DNA of 64,000 nucleotides from positions 46,137,980-46,201,979 of the forward strand of contig NC_068575.1 of NCBI RefSeq assembly GCF_025698545.1, in the 5' to 3' direction. Position 1 is the first letter of the stretch, and each line of letters starts with the position of its first letter. The DNA is from Gossypium raimondii. Lineage: Eukaryota; Streptophyta; Magnoliopsida; Malvales; Malvaceae. Shown one piece after another: positions 41,841-55,480 of the stretch. The translations under genes were made by a program, and so were the position numbers. The notes below the pieces were generated by a model, which had not been told where the DNA came from, made no database searches, and saw only the letters and a program-made list of their open reading frames with translations.

Positions 41841-44517
41841 TGTAACATCCTAAAAATCGTATTAGAAGAAATTGAGTTAGTGAAACCCAGAATGGTTACG
41901 CCCTGAGTTAAGTTAAAATTTTGAAATTTATGACAAATGATTGTTTTGGTTTAGTGGCTTGGTGCTGTGTTTGTGTGTGTGAGGTTCTGGGTTCAAATCC
42001 TTTCTTTGAATTTTAGCAATTTTTGTCTAAACCCCTATTTTTGAACATCTGACATAAGTGTTATTTTCGCTCAATTGTTGATAATGATAAGCCTAGTGGT
42101 TTAATGGTTAAGCTTCTGTATACTCTCTAATCTTGTGTTTGAATCTTTGTGAAAGTAATATAAAAATGTTTTTATTTTGCTGACTCGTGAGATAGTTTCA
42201 TTTTGTTTTTAAATCAATCAAAATTCTCTCAACTTCCCCTTCGCCTGTTGCGTTTCTTTCTGTTTTTTACTACCGTTTTTTCTCATTTTCTGTTTATTTG
42301 TCAATTACATCCACCATCGATTTTTGTTGAATCTTTGTAGCATCTGTTCTTCTAACTTCCTTACGCGGTTAATCTGTAATCAATTGTATAAGTATTCTCT
42401 GTCCAATACCTGCATAAGTTTTGTTGTTGGGCGGGGTTATTTTTCGTTTTGTGTAACATAAACGTTGACTTGTGAAAATCTTTGTTAGGTGAAGGTCTCA
42501 TGTTTAACGTTCTCCTGACGACTTAAGGTCTGCATAATTGTTGTTTGATTATTGGTAAGTGTGGTCTGATTTGGGGTTTTTTAGTTGAAGTTCTTCGACG
42601 TAGTTTCAGTTGGTATTCTAGTTAGCGATTTGGTTTAATTATTTCATCTAAATAGTCAATTGAATGTTGTTTTTAGGTTTCAATATCATCTCAGTTGCTT
42701 CTACGTCAAAACTGTATCATGTGGGTAACAAAACCCCAAATTTCTAAAATTTACGAATGTCGGAAAACATTGCTTTCGATGCCACACGACCGTGTGTCAG
42801 GCCATGTGGTAGACCATGTGAGGCATTGTTTGGGTCACACGGGTTAGGGACACGAGCGTATGTCCAGGCCGTGCTCGACACTGTTTTGCTTTAAGGTCAC
42901 ATGGGCTCGGGCCATGGACGTGTGTTCAGATCGTGTGAGAGATATTTTGGGTCTTGGGTCACACGAACGTGTACAAGGCCATGTGCTAAATCGTGTAACT
43001 CACTGTTTTGAGCCACACAACCATGTGCTAGACTATGTGATGAACTGTGTACAGCATTAAGAGGGTCACACGGGCGTATGTTAGGTTGTGTAGGCCACAT
43101 GGGCCAAACACCTAGGCCGTTTGGATCCATACGGGTGTGTGGGTCAATATTTTAAAATTTTCCCTAGGACCGTGAACATTGTCTAGATCGAACGTAGGCC
43201 TTCTGTAGGGTTTGTATGATCTATAATAAGCTATAAAAATCACTAATTGTTGATATATTAGTGTGTAATCCGTTATTTGTACGTATTTCTGTTTTGATAT
43301 AAACTAAGGATGGCTTGTTAATGTATAATGTATCTCTGATTGGATGCGTTAAGGTATGTGATTTATCCTGGTACAACCCGTATTCTGTTAAGTTTGATGG
43401 TATGCCTTTGTGTTACTCTGTTGATTAAGAATATGTGATATCTGAATATGTTGAATTGATTGGTACTGGTTTTGATTTTTAACCATTCATGTGTCTTCAT
43501 GGCGAATCTAATATGACTTGTTGAGGTTTGATAACTTTATTTTACAAAGCATGGACTCCCATGCCTATTGATTTTGTTATTGTACGATAGCATGACCAGC
43601 ATGTTTATCACTCTGATTCAGTATATGTATGACATGACGTATTGCATGAGATTTAGGATGATGTGAAAGGTGGAAGTTTCTGGTAGTTACTGATCTGTAT
43701 TATCTGATGGTTTAGCCATAATTCTATTATGGTAGCTTGGCTACAATATAGTGGCTTGACCACATGAATCTGATTTGGCAGTTTAAACTACAAATTCTAA
43801 TGGCACTGCCACAGTTATCAACTGGTGTGATTTAGTTGGACGAGTTCTTGGGAACTCTATTTTGGTGTATAGCTAAATTAGGTAAGATATTTTCTGATAA
43901 TTCTGCATTTTGATTTGTTTTGGAAAGTATTGCATTGACATAACATACATCCTCTGTTCTGTTTTGGTTTGTTCTATTGTACGATTGTTATAAGAGTTTT
44001 TGTGATACTCCGATCTGTTCCGTTTTGGTTATACCATCGCTATTAAATTCTCTTTGTTACTCTGATTTATATAAATTGTATCCTGTAAAATTGTATTTGA
44101 GGTTTGTTATACAAAGTGTTTTGTAGCTCACCCTTTTGTCTTATATTTATTTGTTCAGGTAAACCTCTGACTTAGGACTGGATTGCGTGTGGGAGCTCAG
44201 ATTTTTTTTGCACTGATGTAAATATGTTTGATCTTTTGGGTTTGTAATCTATTTTTGAACTCGTCGTGGTTTTTGCTAAACTACAAAATCACTTAAGTCA
44301 ACAAAATGGATTTCGACTTTCAACACTAAAAGTTTGAAAAAGTTTTCCACGGCAAGATAAGTAATTTCTTAAGTGTTTTCTGAAAGTGAACAAATAGTTT
44401 TCTATTGACTGTTACAGAAATCGTATTTTCTAAATACTTACTAAATCAATTTTCATCACGTTGGTGTAACTCCTCCAGATTTGACTTAAACTTTTAGGCT
44501 GGGTGTGGGGTGTTACA
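41841..44517. mobile_element. solo LTR (Ty3/gypsy type) in fragment E
   Basis: The 2677-bp segment starts TGTAACATCC and ends GGGGTGTTACA, the inverted-terminal form of many plant gypsy LTRs. Positions 42780-43150 hold about ten repeats of CACACGG / CCGTGTG or CCATGTG words. No gag or pol is present. Flanks GATGG and GCTAA do not match, so no target duplication is visible. Confidence 0.7.
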
Positions 44518-46506
44518 GCTAAAAGGCAAAGAATGTTATCCTCTACCAGGTATGCATTATCCCTTTTTACAACTAAACAAAATTTTCTATTATTATTATT
44601 ATTTTCCCATTGGATTAAACTTTTTTGAACTCAAAAGTCGGCCTATTCATTGATGAATAGAGCAAAGAAAAAAGACAAATAAATGAACCAACAGCTAAAA
44701 AGAAAACACGAAAAAAAACTTTCGGCCATGGGATTCCGATCGGCAGTTGCTCAACAAAAACATTAACAATACTGAATATAGAGCAACCAAAACAAGAAAT
44801 GGAGTCTTAAAAAAGTAAATCCTCACAACCCTTCAAAGAAAACCAACAGTTCAATGGAGGTTCATGAAGATGACAATTTTTTGCAGCCACAGCTTCTACC
44901 AACGCTGAAGCTTCTTCGACCCAATAGTCATCCTCGCCTCCACTTAATCCTTCTTGCGCCATTGCATGTGCTATTTTGTTACCAAATCGACATAAAACTC
45001 CTTCGCTATCTCTTTTGCAGACCAGGTAAGAGCACTGATATTCGAGAAATCTTGTTCATGGTTGTTAATATCCCCGATAATAGATCTTGAGTCTCCCTCA
45101 ACTATTATTGACAGAAAACCCAACTCTTTAGCAAATTAGAGCCCATGTATCATCGCAACTGCTTCTACTACAAAAGCCGAAAGAACATGATAAGTGATTT
45201 TGCAACAAGCCCCCAAAATTTCCTTATTTTCATCTCAAATCACAACCCCTACTACTGCCTTCTTTTGATTTAATCTAAACCTAGCATCAATGTTTATTTT
45301 GACCACCCCTGTAAGTGGTGGAGACTACCGAACTTGAATGCTAAAGAATACACCATTATTCATAGGAATCACAGAGACCAACTCCACATAATAGTTGCGA
45401 ATGAAGCTAACAATCTCACCTATACTCTAGTTCGTTCCCTCATGCACCATACGGTTCCGGGCAAACCATATAACTTACATTGTAACACAAATTTCATTAT
45501 GTTTTGTTGTATGATGTATCTTTAGAACCCATGAAAGCCACTCATGGAAATCTATTTGAGCAGTAACCATATGCAATGGGTAACCCAACATTACCCACAC
45601 ATCTCTCACTTTAGCACAAAATCTTAGCAGATAGTTTACTGTCTCATGATCAACATTAAACCTCGGACAACTTGGGTTATTTTCAACTCTTCTATTGTAT
45701 AGGCATGATCTAGTGGCTACAAAACTATGAAAAAATTTCCACAAAGCTATTTTGATTTTCGAGGGACATTTAGTTTCCCAAATTTGCCTGAAAACGTCAT
45801 GCCCAAATGATAAAGGAGTCGGTTGTTGGAGTAATAAATGATAACCACTACGAACATAGTAGATACCCGAACATTCACCACCCCAGACGAGACCCAGACG
45901 AGACAATCTTCTTGAGGAACAAATGGTAAAGGAATACTTCGAATAAGGATTATGTCGGCAACTACAAAAAATGAGTCAATCAAATCTCGATTCCAACCCA
46001 TTCCATTTGGCAAAATAAGTTCAGACACCCTCTCAGTATTACCTGATTTAGGAGTTTGAACTCTTCCAGCTAAAGACCTTAGCACCTAACCTCCCAAATG
46101 CTAATACTTTCACCAGTCCCCACATTCCATTTAAGCCCCATCTCAATTAATTTCCTGGCACTCCAAATGCTCCTTCAAACGAGTGATGGTTTGGGATCTA
46201 ACTGAGCACTAAGAAACCTTGTATTAGGAAAGTATTTGGCCTTTATAATACATTCCATCAACGATGAAAGGTGTATTAAAACTCTCCACCCTTGCTTCCC
46301 TAATAAGGTGACATTAAACTTTGCAAGATCCCTAAACCCCATCCCTCCATCATCCTTCAAATTACTTAAAAACAACAAAGTACACCAATGGATGCCTCTC
46401 TTATCGGCCGCCTTTTGCCACAAAACTTAGCTAAAATACCTTCAATTTCTTGAAGAATGGATTTGATGAATACCTTTCTACCACCCATAGATAACAGCCT
46501 CGTACT

Positions 46507-47457
46507 CTAAAAAGATATCCGACTTTGAATCTTATCCCTTAAGCTAACAAAGGCCCACTTCTTCTTCTGACCAACCATACATGGTAAACCTAAGTATTTC
46601 TCCCAATTATCAACATGATGAACCCCCAAAATTCTCTCTACATCTAACCTATTCCCCATGGCAACATTAGAACAAAAGAAAACTCTAGATTTTTCAAAAT
46701 TGACCAACTGACATGAACACTTGGCATATGATTGAAGCACTTTCAAGACATTCGATGCTCCTATTGCCGTGACATTCCCAGAAATAAGGCTGTCATCCGT
46801 GAACAATAAATGAGTAACCCTTGAGGTCCCTTTTACCACCCTTGTTCCCTTTATCGTACCACTACTTTTTGCTAACCTAAGCAAAGCTGAAAGACTCTCA
46901 CCACAAACTAAGAAAGGATACAGACTCAAAGGATCTTCCTTCCTAAGACTCTGAGATGGCGTAAACTTATCCCCCACCCTATTATTAACCACAACCGAGT
47001 AAGTAACTGGCGTGATGAACCGCATAATCCATTCCATCCAATTGATCGAAAAACCCATTTTCAATAACATCTCCTTAATGAACCGCCATTCAACACGGTC
47101 ATATGCCTTACTTATATCCAACTTAAGAGCAAACGACCCTTTTTTATCAAAATTTTTATTTTTCATGGAATGAAGAATCTCATAAACGGCCATAATATTA
47201 TCAGAAATAAGATGCCCCAATACAAATGCGCTTTATGCCTCATCAATGCAAAATCGAAGAACTTTTTGAAACCTATTCACTAAATCCTTTGAAGCAATCT
47301 TATAAAGTACATTGCAAAGGCTTATGGCATGAAAATTTATCATGTTTCGAAAACTCTTTACTCTTGAAATTAAGACAATATGCGTATGATTAATAAGGTT
47401 TATAGGAACCTCACTGTTTAAAAGACCAATGCAATAACCAGCCACTTCATTTCCCAA
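46507..47457 (-). pseudogene. LINE reverse transcriptase (element at 44621)
   Basis: Two frames: 47233-47457 carries the N-terminal RT part (NFHAISLCNVLYKIASKDLVN) and 46507-47220 the palm with SKAYDRVEW and FTDD in place of the usual FADD. The catalytic Asp pair is present. A stop separates the two frames. Confidence 0.8.
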
Positions 47458-48300
47458 AATATGCTAAAAACACTAATAGAAAAACCATCCTCACCTGAAG
47501 CTTTTAGAGCCGACATTGATAACAAAGCACTAAAAATTTCCTCTTTAGTGAATGGTCTATCTAAATCGGTATTCATGGAGTCTATGATTCACTTGTTAAC
47601 GCCTAAGATAATATCCTCCTCATCAATGACACATTGCATTGAAAAAAAATTAACAAAATAACCATATGCAATCCTTCCCACTCTCATATCCCCTTCAACA
47701 ATCTGACCATCACTGCCTTCAACGCAACTAATTCAATTCAACTACTTCCTTTGAGATGCAAACTTGTGAAAAAAATACGATGTTCCTGTCTCTATTTTTT
47801 AACCAATTTGCTCGTGCCTGTTGTTCCCAATAAATTTCTTCTCTATCAACCTTCATATTTATATGCAATTTAGCAATCACCATTTCTTCCACCACAGCAT
47901 CTGACGGGGTTAATGAACCCAAATGAGTAATACAAGAATGCAAAGAGGACACATTAATTCTTTTTTCTCTACGAACTCTTTTAAACCACTTATTAAGACC
48001 AAGATAAACATAGCTCAATCTTTCAGATATAGTACCGTTTGAACCATTTCAAAGGTGTACCACCTCAGTTTCACATATTTCCTCAAAAAGTCAAGCTGCC
48101 TCAAATTTGAAATGTTACATTCGATTTCTATGGCCATCATCCTCTGTGTCTACAATAATTGGACAATGATTTGAAAAGGAATGTGTGAAATGAGATACCT
48201 TGTAAAGCTGAAAAGTTGCACTCCATACACTATTAGCAACAACCCTATCCAACCTCTCTATGATGTTATTGCTAGCAAACCTCCCACATTCCCATGTATA

Positions 48301-48809
48301 CTATACACCTTTATACCCTAGATCCTCAAGCTCACAATCCTCAAGGGCAGTACTGAAAGCTTTTATCTGCCTATCATTAAGTAGCAAGCCACCTTTATTT
48401 TCGAATGAAAATAATATTTCATTGAAATCCTCGAATACAAGCCAGGAAATTGTAGAACAATCATTTAATTGCCGCAATAGTTGCCATGATTTTTCTCTAC
48501 GAGTCTCTTGCGGCGCTCCATAGAAGCCAGTGCATTGCCAACACTTCCCATTAGTATCTTCATTAATCAGGACATCAATATAACTATTAGAAAATGACCT
48601 CAAAGTAACAGAAATACCCGATTTCCATCCAAGAGATAGCCCCCACTGCTACCCACCGAAGGCACTTCAATACCATTCAAATAACCACATGATCTATGAA
48701 CTCCCTCCATCCACCTACTCTGTAATTTCATTTCCACCAGAAAAATTACAAAGGGGTTAATGTCATTCAGCGTGTGCCGAAGACAACGAACTGTCCTGAG
48801 GTTACCCAA
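48301..48809 (-). pseudogene. LINE endonuclease region (element at 44621)
   Basis: Minus strand, two frames. FVIFLVEMKLQS and WQCTGFYGAPQ match plant LINE endonucleases (exonuclease-endonuclease-phosphatase fold). Confidence 0.7.
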
Positions 48810-49146
48810 GCCCTAGACGTTCCAGCTAATGAGCCCACTGAGGGAGACCTGCCGATATTTTATTTTGGTGTTCATCACCATTTCTTTTGTTATTTCCTTC
48901 ACTATTAGCCAAGTAAAGGCGAGGCCACTTCAAGCCTTCCCCATTAAACGTTGGATCATCCTCCCTTATAGCATCATCAAAACCACCACCCAAAAGCCCA
49001 TTTGATGGCCCATCTTGCGCTATAACCAAATCTATTTTACTCCTCCGAATTAAACCCTGATCCTGAGCATTTTGAGTCAAATTTTCCTCGTCTACCTGCC
49101 CAAGATTCGACCTTAATTGCCCATTACTAGGTCACACCAATCTCTC

Positions 49147-49960
49147 CTACATATTACCCATGACAGAGGTGTTCCCCCTAAAATTCCTCCCTTCCATACC
49201 TGGTGAACCACCACCCTCCTCCCTCAACCACCTGCTGGAATGAGATGTCGCACGCCTAAACGGAGCTTTCAAAGAAATATCCCAGCCAAAAGAAAGCTCC
49301 TGATCATCTTGCAAAACACGTAGCGGACAAAAGCTCTCTCCGTGGCCTAATTTTCCACAAAGGAAACAAAATAGGGATAGCTTTTCGTATGCAAATTTCA
49401 CATATCTCATTGTTCCATTCAGCAGAACTATTTTTTTTTATGTTTTAGCGGTTTCTCTACATCCACCCTAACTCTTACTCTCAAAACCCCGATATAGCCA
49501 AGATTGATAGCTTTAAAATCATAATTGATAAATTGCCCAATGAAATTTCCTATTTGTCTAGCCACCAATTTTGAACTAAATCCATGAGAAAGATCTTACA
49601 CTAGAACCCAGAAATCAACGGTGTTTAATGGAATAGTATTAGGATCATCTCCATCATGTAACCTTTGTAGAATCAGAAGATGTGAATTGAAATTTCATGG
49701 TCCTTCCACTTTTATACGATCAGCATCTACCTTATGAAATAGTCTATACTGAAATCTCCCATCAGATAAATCAAAAATCATGATCCCTCCTATAGGATGC
49801 CAAACATTCACCAAAATGGCTCTCATTGACGGAAAATTAATCACGCTATATGTTAGAAATGTTCCGGTGAGGCAATTCTCCAGCAATTCTCCAGTACTAA
49901 AAACAAGTGCTTCTAATCTGACAGCTTCCTCTTCTTCAGCATCTTTCAGCGACTACCCTT
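49147..49960 (-). pseudogene. LINE ORF1 (DUF4283 + CCHC), broken
   Basis: Minus strand. The DUF4283-type nucleic-acid-binding domain reads SMRAILVNVWHPIGGIMIFD; the zinc knuckle is CFLCGKLGHGESFCPLR. A frame change separates them at about 49400-49690. Confidence 0.7.
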
Positions 49961-50112
49961 GAAAGTCCCCTTCCACATCAAACATCTCAGAACCCAAAAC
50001 TCTCCCAAAACCCAGACCACCAATCAAAAAATAAAATAAAATAAAAAACAAAACAAAACCCTAGATAACGTGCTATAGTAGCAGAAGACTCTTGTGAATT
50101 AAATCAATAATT

Positions 50113-51240
50113 AATTTTCCATTAGATTAAACTTGAATACATAATTAAAATCTAACATCAGTTTTTTAAAATAATTTTTAAACAAAATAAGCATTTGATA
50201 GATGTAGACTTGCATTGCAAACATGTCTATTATTTTGATGGAATATTTAATATATATTAGACCAAATACTTGTGCTTATCTTAGTAAAGTATATAGTTCA
50301 TTGTTTTAAAATTAAAGTAATTTATATATTATTATTATTATTATTAATATTTTAGAATTTCAATTGATAAATCTAATAGCATAATCATAATTTTTAATCA
50401 ATTTAATATCTCTATTATATCTAACAAAAATATCGTATTCAAGCAACATCATTTTCAAATTTAATAAAGAAAATCACGTGAGTTTGGATTATCCCAAAAG
50501 GAAGGGGGAAAGCTAATATGAAGGGAAGATGGAATTGAGTGAAATTAAGAAATCTTTTGTTGATTCACCTAACAGTAAAACCTGCACACCCTAACAAATA
50601 TGATATGAAAGAATCAATAAGATGATGAGTTTGTATACATTGAAATGAGGTAAGTATTAGAAGAAATGGAGTTTGGGAAAGTTTTTCAGGATGCAAACTA
50701 GACACTATGGTTTTTAATAGAAAATAGTTGAAGTGAATATGTTAATTTGATGTATAGAAGCTGCAAGTATTTTAATAATATGAGTATCATGTTATCTTTT
50801 TAGGTAAGAATTGGATAACAGCATCACTCTAATACTCGTAATCTTTATTATTATTATTAAGAGTAGCATACATTTTATGCATAACTTTTCTTATCTAAAT
50901 AAAACAATTTCACAATTTTGATTTACGGCTTTAAACAAAATATTTGTGCTCCAATTTAGTTTTATTATTGTTGACTCAACTCAAACCACAAATAATTAAT
51001 TTCAAACATGAATTTAAGTGGTTGGGAAAAGAGTTTACTTTAACAATTGAGTTCAATTAAATTTTCAAAAACTTTTGGGATTTTGAGGATTATAATCTTA
51101 ATTAAGATTCACAATATTTTAATAATCTCTCTATCGTTATAGTTGACATTTTAAGTCAAAATTTTTAAATTTTGAGATTAATTATTTTAAATTTTATATA
51201 TTGAAATTTTTATAATGTATTTTTGAAATTTTATCTATAA
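50113..51240. other. AT-rich non-coding sequence
   Basis: Continues the intron-like DNA after the LINE. No gene or clear element seen. Confidence 0.35.
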
Positions 51241-51284
51241 TAAATTTTAGAGAATAATAGCTAAATTTTTTTCACTAAAAGTCA

Positions 51285-51672
51285 AAATTATAAATTAATC
51301 ACTATGTATAGTTTAAAATACATTTTGGTCACTAAATTTGAAAAAAATTATGATAGGATCACTAATGTTATCAATATGTTACATTTTGGTTATTGAGTTA
51401 TTAATTACCGTTAATGATGTAACGATAATCGATATGACATGTTATATCATCATTTCGCATTTAAAATTTTAGGTCAAATTATGCAATTTATCTCTATACT
51501 TTTTATTTGAAAAAAATAAAATTAAAAATAATTAAATTTGCTCTAAAAAAAGTTTAGGGATTAGTTGTTTAGTTTGGTGTAATTTTTTGTCTAAAATGAT
51601 GATATAACGTGCCATATTAGCTTGCTGCTACAATTTTAATGGTAGTGACTCAATAACCAAAATGTATATACG
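51285..51672. mobile_element. decayed fold-back MITE
   Basis: Arms such as ACATTTTGGTTATTGAGTTA and ACTCAATAACCAAAATGTA pair with each other, around a centre with ATATCATCATTTCG / AAATGATGATATAACG. Same family as the element at 21310. Confidence 0.6.
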
Positions 51673-53548
51673 TATAATTGATGCCTTTGTGAACTTAGTA
51701 AAATGTTAGAATATGATTGACATGCCAATAGGGTCTTATGCGTACTTATACGAGATATGTGGTTATATGGAAATTGTCACAAGTTATATCGAGATTCAAC
51801 ATTTGCTGCAGATCATCGAGTATTTTATGTTTCTATGGAGACTCTGGTGTGGTGGAGGGATGTATTAGCATATGAATACACATACAATGCTTATGGGCTT
51901 TGCATTTCGGTGCCTTGGTGTGGTGTAGTTTTTGCTTGGACGAGCAACTTGGTGTGGTGTAGTTTACCCCTGTATCTGAGTCCGTTTATTAAGGTTCCAT
52001 TGGACGAAATGATATAAATGGAATCGGGAATTTGAAATTGGATGAAATGAACTTGGTCTCAAATTGAAATGTTACTGAAAGAACATTGGACGAAATGGTA
52101 TAAATGAAATTGAGAATTTGAAATTGGATGAAATGAACTTGGTCCTCAAATTAAAATGTTATTAAGAATTTAATTGCAAATTATTCATCCATGTGTATTA
52201 ATGATAAAAATATGATTGAAATGAATTGTGTATACATGGTAGAAGCTTATAAATTGTTGATTGAGTATGCTTTTGTGATAAGTCATGTAAAGTAGTATAA
52301 ATTGGTATGTTTGAATTGTTATAATGTTTAAATATTATGGATAAATATGTATAGATACGTGCACACTAGTTAATGTTGTTATGTGCTATAAAATGGCCAA
52401 AGTTATGCCAATTAAGGTAGCTAATATGCTTATAAAAGAACAAGATAACCATGATAATCCTATTTGAACTTATTAAGCATTTTATATGCTTACTCTAATT
52501 ATTTTCCTTCTCTTGTAGATTGTCACCTTGTGGAACATGTCAAGTCAGATCAACGTGAATCGCACACTATTGAAAGACGGTAGAATTATGCTCTTTTGAG
52601 TCCAAAATTGTGGCATGTATATAGGGACACTTAAGTGTGCAAATGAACATTTTAGATAGCTAGTTTTGTGACAATTTAAACATATTTGGTTTTAAGTAAT
52701 ATGAGTTCTTTGTGGCTTGGTAAGTGCACGGAAATGAACATATTTAATGCTATTACAAGTGATAGTCATAATCTTGAGAGTGATTCGGTAGTTAAGTTGA
52801 TGATTAGCTAGTAATGGTATTAACTTATGTCATACTTGAAATATGTAATTAGTACTTGATTGTTCTTGTTCATGCTAAAGTCCCACTGATCATTGATGCA
52901 TAAAATGTATAGAAATGTATGTATGGCATGTACGTTTTGGTATTGGTAGATTTGACATTAATTTGAATGAATGTGATGAAATGAATTGATTTTGAATAGG
53001 TTGGACTCATGTTTGAATTGGTTGTGGTTGAAGTTGGTTAGGTAATTTGTTTGGCATAAAATGGTATGAATTTGAATTGGTTTTGATGGTATAAGATTGT
53101 ATGAATCATTTATGTAGTATTGCCCATCTTGAAATGGAACCAAAATGGTGTTTTTGTCAAAAATAGGGTTCTCGTCACGACTACCAATTCCCAACGTCGT
53201 AACATGATGCCAACAATAAGAGATGTCACGATGTCGATATGTATGAAGTTGCAACGTGACATACCGAGTTGGGGATGTCACGGTGTGGAGAGAGTGAGGT
53301 CGCGACATCGGCCCGAAATTTTCTAAACCTTATACTTTGGTCCTAATTCAAGCTCGAGTTAGCAAAAAAACTTTTATAAGTTCGTGTGGGATCCAACAAT
53401 GATTGCGTAACATATTATGTATGTCAATGTTGTTTATTTACATGTTTGAATGGTTGAATGTTGCATAACGGTCTTAAACTTACTCTATTAGCAATTGTAG
53501 CATCTCGTAGCTCAGGCCCGACGACCGAGTCGGCTATGGGGTGTTACA
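51673..53548. mobile_element. LTR fragment, right end intact
   Basis: The right end GGCTATGGGGTGTTACA is typical of plant gypsy LTRs and abuts, at 53549, the DNA duplicated from 36135. Positions 53150-53310 hold repeated CACGATGTCG / GCGACATCGG words. The left end was not found. No coding region. Confidence 0.5.
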
Positions 53549-54150
53549 ATATATTTTAAGATTACATGTTATAATTATACAAGAATTTAGAATCAAAATT
53601 AATTATTACAATCTTAAACAATAGTAATAACAAAATTTTAAATAATTTAATTGTCGATTGAGTTTTAAGTTAATTAACATCAACATTATTATCAATACTG
53701 AAGGATATAGGTTATAAATAATTCTAAGCATAGAATATTTCACCTTCAACAAGTGTGTGGGGCAATTTGATTTGATTAAATCAAAAGTGATATAATGATT
53801 CTTCCTACAAAATTAAAATTTTGGAAGTTTGAGTTTTAGTTTTAAGGGTAAATTATATTTAATGTCCCTAAAGTATTAATAAGTTTATATTTTGATTCTT
53901 TAATTTTAAAAATTATAAAATAATTATTGAATTATTCGAAAATTTTATTTAAATCATTGAATTCTTAAAATATTTGTATGACTTTTCGTTCACGTCACTT
54001 ACACCAAGTAAAGAGTTCTCTTCCTCTTTTAGGTCTATTTTTTTATAAAACAAATTTAAATATAATAAATTTATAAACTAAAATCCAAATAATTTTATTC
54101 TCCAACTATTGATATTAAACATTTAATAAAATTTAGATCTAAAATATATA
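53549..54150. repeat. second copy of the 36135-36850 segment
   Basis: See the entry at 36135. The copy starts right after the LTR end and holds the left part of the MITE (from about 53840) without its right end. Confidence 0.75.
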
Positions 54151-54270
54151 TTTTTTTGTACTCATCAGAGATACTGATGTTCCATTATGTTACTCTAGAT
54201 GGTTCTCAATTTAGGTGTAATTTTCCTCCCCTAACGTCGTTTTACTCCTTTATAGTTAAAAAGAAAAATT

Positions 54271-54500
54271 CAGTTAAAACGTTTAACTCCATGCCCATTG
54301 CCATTTTTTTCTTCCTCAACCCCGATTCTTAAACGCCCAAATTTGGAACCCCAGATTTTTCTCTGCAAACTTTTCTTAATCCTTCTTTCGTCTTTGATTT
54401 CGAGAAGCGTAAGCGACAGCGTCCAGACGGTAAACACCACTGACACAGCCATCGTTTCCGCCGAGTCCACAGTCCAGCACTGAGTCTTCAATTGTTCAGG
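54271..54500. other. possible exon or leader fragment of an unknown gene
   Basis: A GC-richer, CT-rich stretch that ends AATTGTTCAG|GTAACATG, a plausible splice donor. At 55280-55430 a second stretch reads, over a frame change, FGDPLTKLKFSELQ and NEQIQTLVSRVKPTV. Both may be remains of one gene, which I do not recognise. Confidence 0.3.
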
Positions 54501-55230
54501 TAACATGTTTATGAATGCCTATTGTTTTAACTATTAAATATCTTAATTTGTTTAGAAAATATGAAAATGAAGAAGTGAACAAGAGATCGAGTAGATGACC
54601 GGATAAACCATGTTCTCTTATTATTTAGGAGCTATAGGCTTTCTTTTAGCTTACTTGTTCCTACTTGAAGGAGAACAAGGAATTTCCTCCTGAGCATTGT
54701 ATTTTTCAAAACTGAACGATCCACTAATTATTCCCAGTTTAAATTGTTAACTTACTTGACCTGTCTCAAATGCTTTGGCTTTGACAGTGATGCAGAATGA
54801 ACTGCCATGACTTCTGGGCGGAAGGTCTTGTGATTAGGAGTGGAACACGACTCCCTTGATTTTTGGGTATAACTTGGGTTTGAATGAGAATTTTAAAAGA
54901 TCCTATACTTGACGATAAAATTGCAAACTGGTTATAGGTGTAAGTTGTGTTTGATTTTTGGCAAATATGTGTAAAACTAAAAAATGAAAATATTTTTTTG
55001 AGAGAAAATATTATTAAATAATATATTTTGAGTTTTTGAAAAGTGTGTTTGAGATAAAAAATTATTTTGTAAAAACCATTTTTAGTCAAAACAAAATAGA
55101 AAATTTTAATTTTTCCTAAAAAGTGTTTTTGACAAAATAAAAACTTTAAAAAGTAATGCAAAATTAAGCCTATCTCGATAAAAGATTCGACTTTAAAAGT
55201 GATTCTCTATGATAGAATTAATTTAACTGC

Positions 55231-55480
55231 TGACTCCGGTCTTTTCTTATTATTCAAGCTGATAACAAGCAAAACGACAACGTTGAAGATTTACAAAGTT
55301 ATAGGATTTTGAGAATCAATTTGGTGATCCCCTTACCAAACTCAAGTTTTCTGAATTGCAGAGTTGAATGAACAGATTCAAACTTTGGTTAGCCGAGTGA
55401 AACCAACAGTGTGCTCTTTATTCAATTGCAAATCCTAAAGAAATTAGTGGTAATGATGAGTTCAGACCCTAGGATACTTT
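55231..55480 (+). pseudogene. unknown gene fragment
   Basis: FENQFGDPLTKLKFSELQS is followed by a stop and, one frame away, LNEQIQTLVSRVKPTVCS. The protein-like composition and frame break suggest a decayed exon. No family recognised. Confidence 0.3.

Larger units (their letters stand above)
44621..50112 (-). mobile_element. L1-type LINE (full length or nearly so, decayed)
   Basis: A non-LTR retrotransposon on the minus strand. ORF1 begins near 49960 (DUF4283-like block at 49695-49886, zinc knuckle CFLCGKLGHGESFCP at about 49310-49400). ORF2: endonuclease 48301-48809, RT 46507-47457 (KLDISKAYDRVEW, LLFTDDSLISG), zinc-finger-like 45475-45906 (CPSKIKIALWKF), RNase H about 44880-45330 with stops. 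Diverged 20-bp direct repeats flank it: TTTTCCCATTGGATTAAACT at 44602-44621 and TTTTCCATTAGATTAAACT at 50115-50133. Frames are broken in many places. Confidence 0.85.

Noticed and set aside
48260-48523. Plus-strand open frames inside the LINEs (for example 48260-48523, 61628-61882, 63017-63289)
   Set aside because: Antisense shadows of LINE ORF2.
54766-55161. 131-codon open frame on the minus strand
   Set aside because: Phe/Lys/Ile-rich translation of AT-rich DNA with no domain or homologue.
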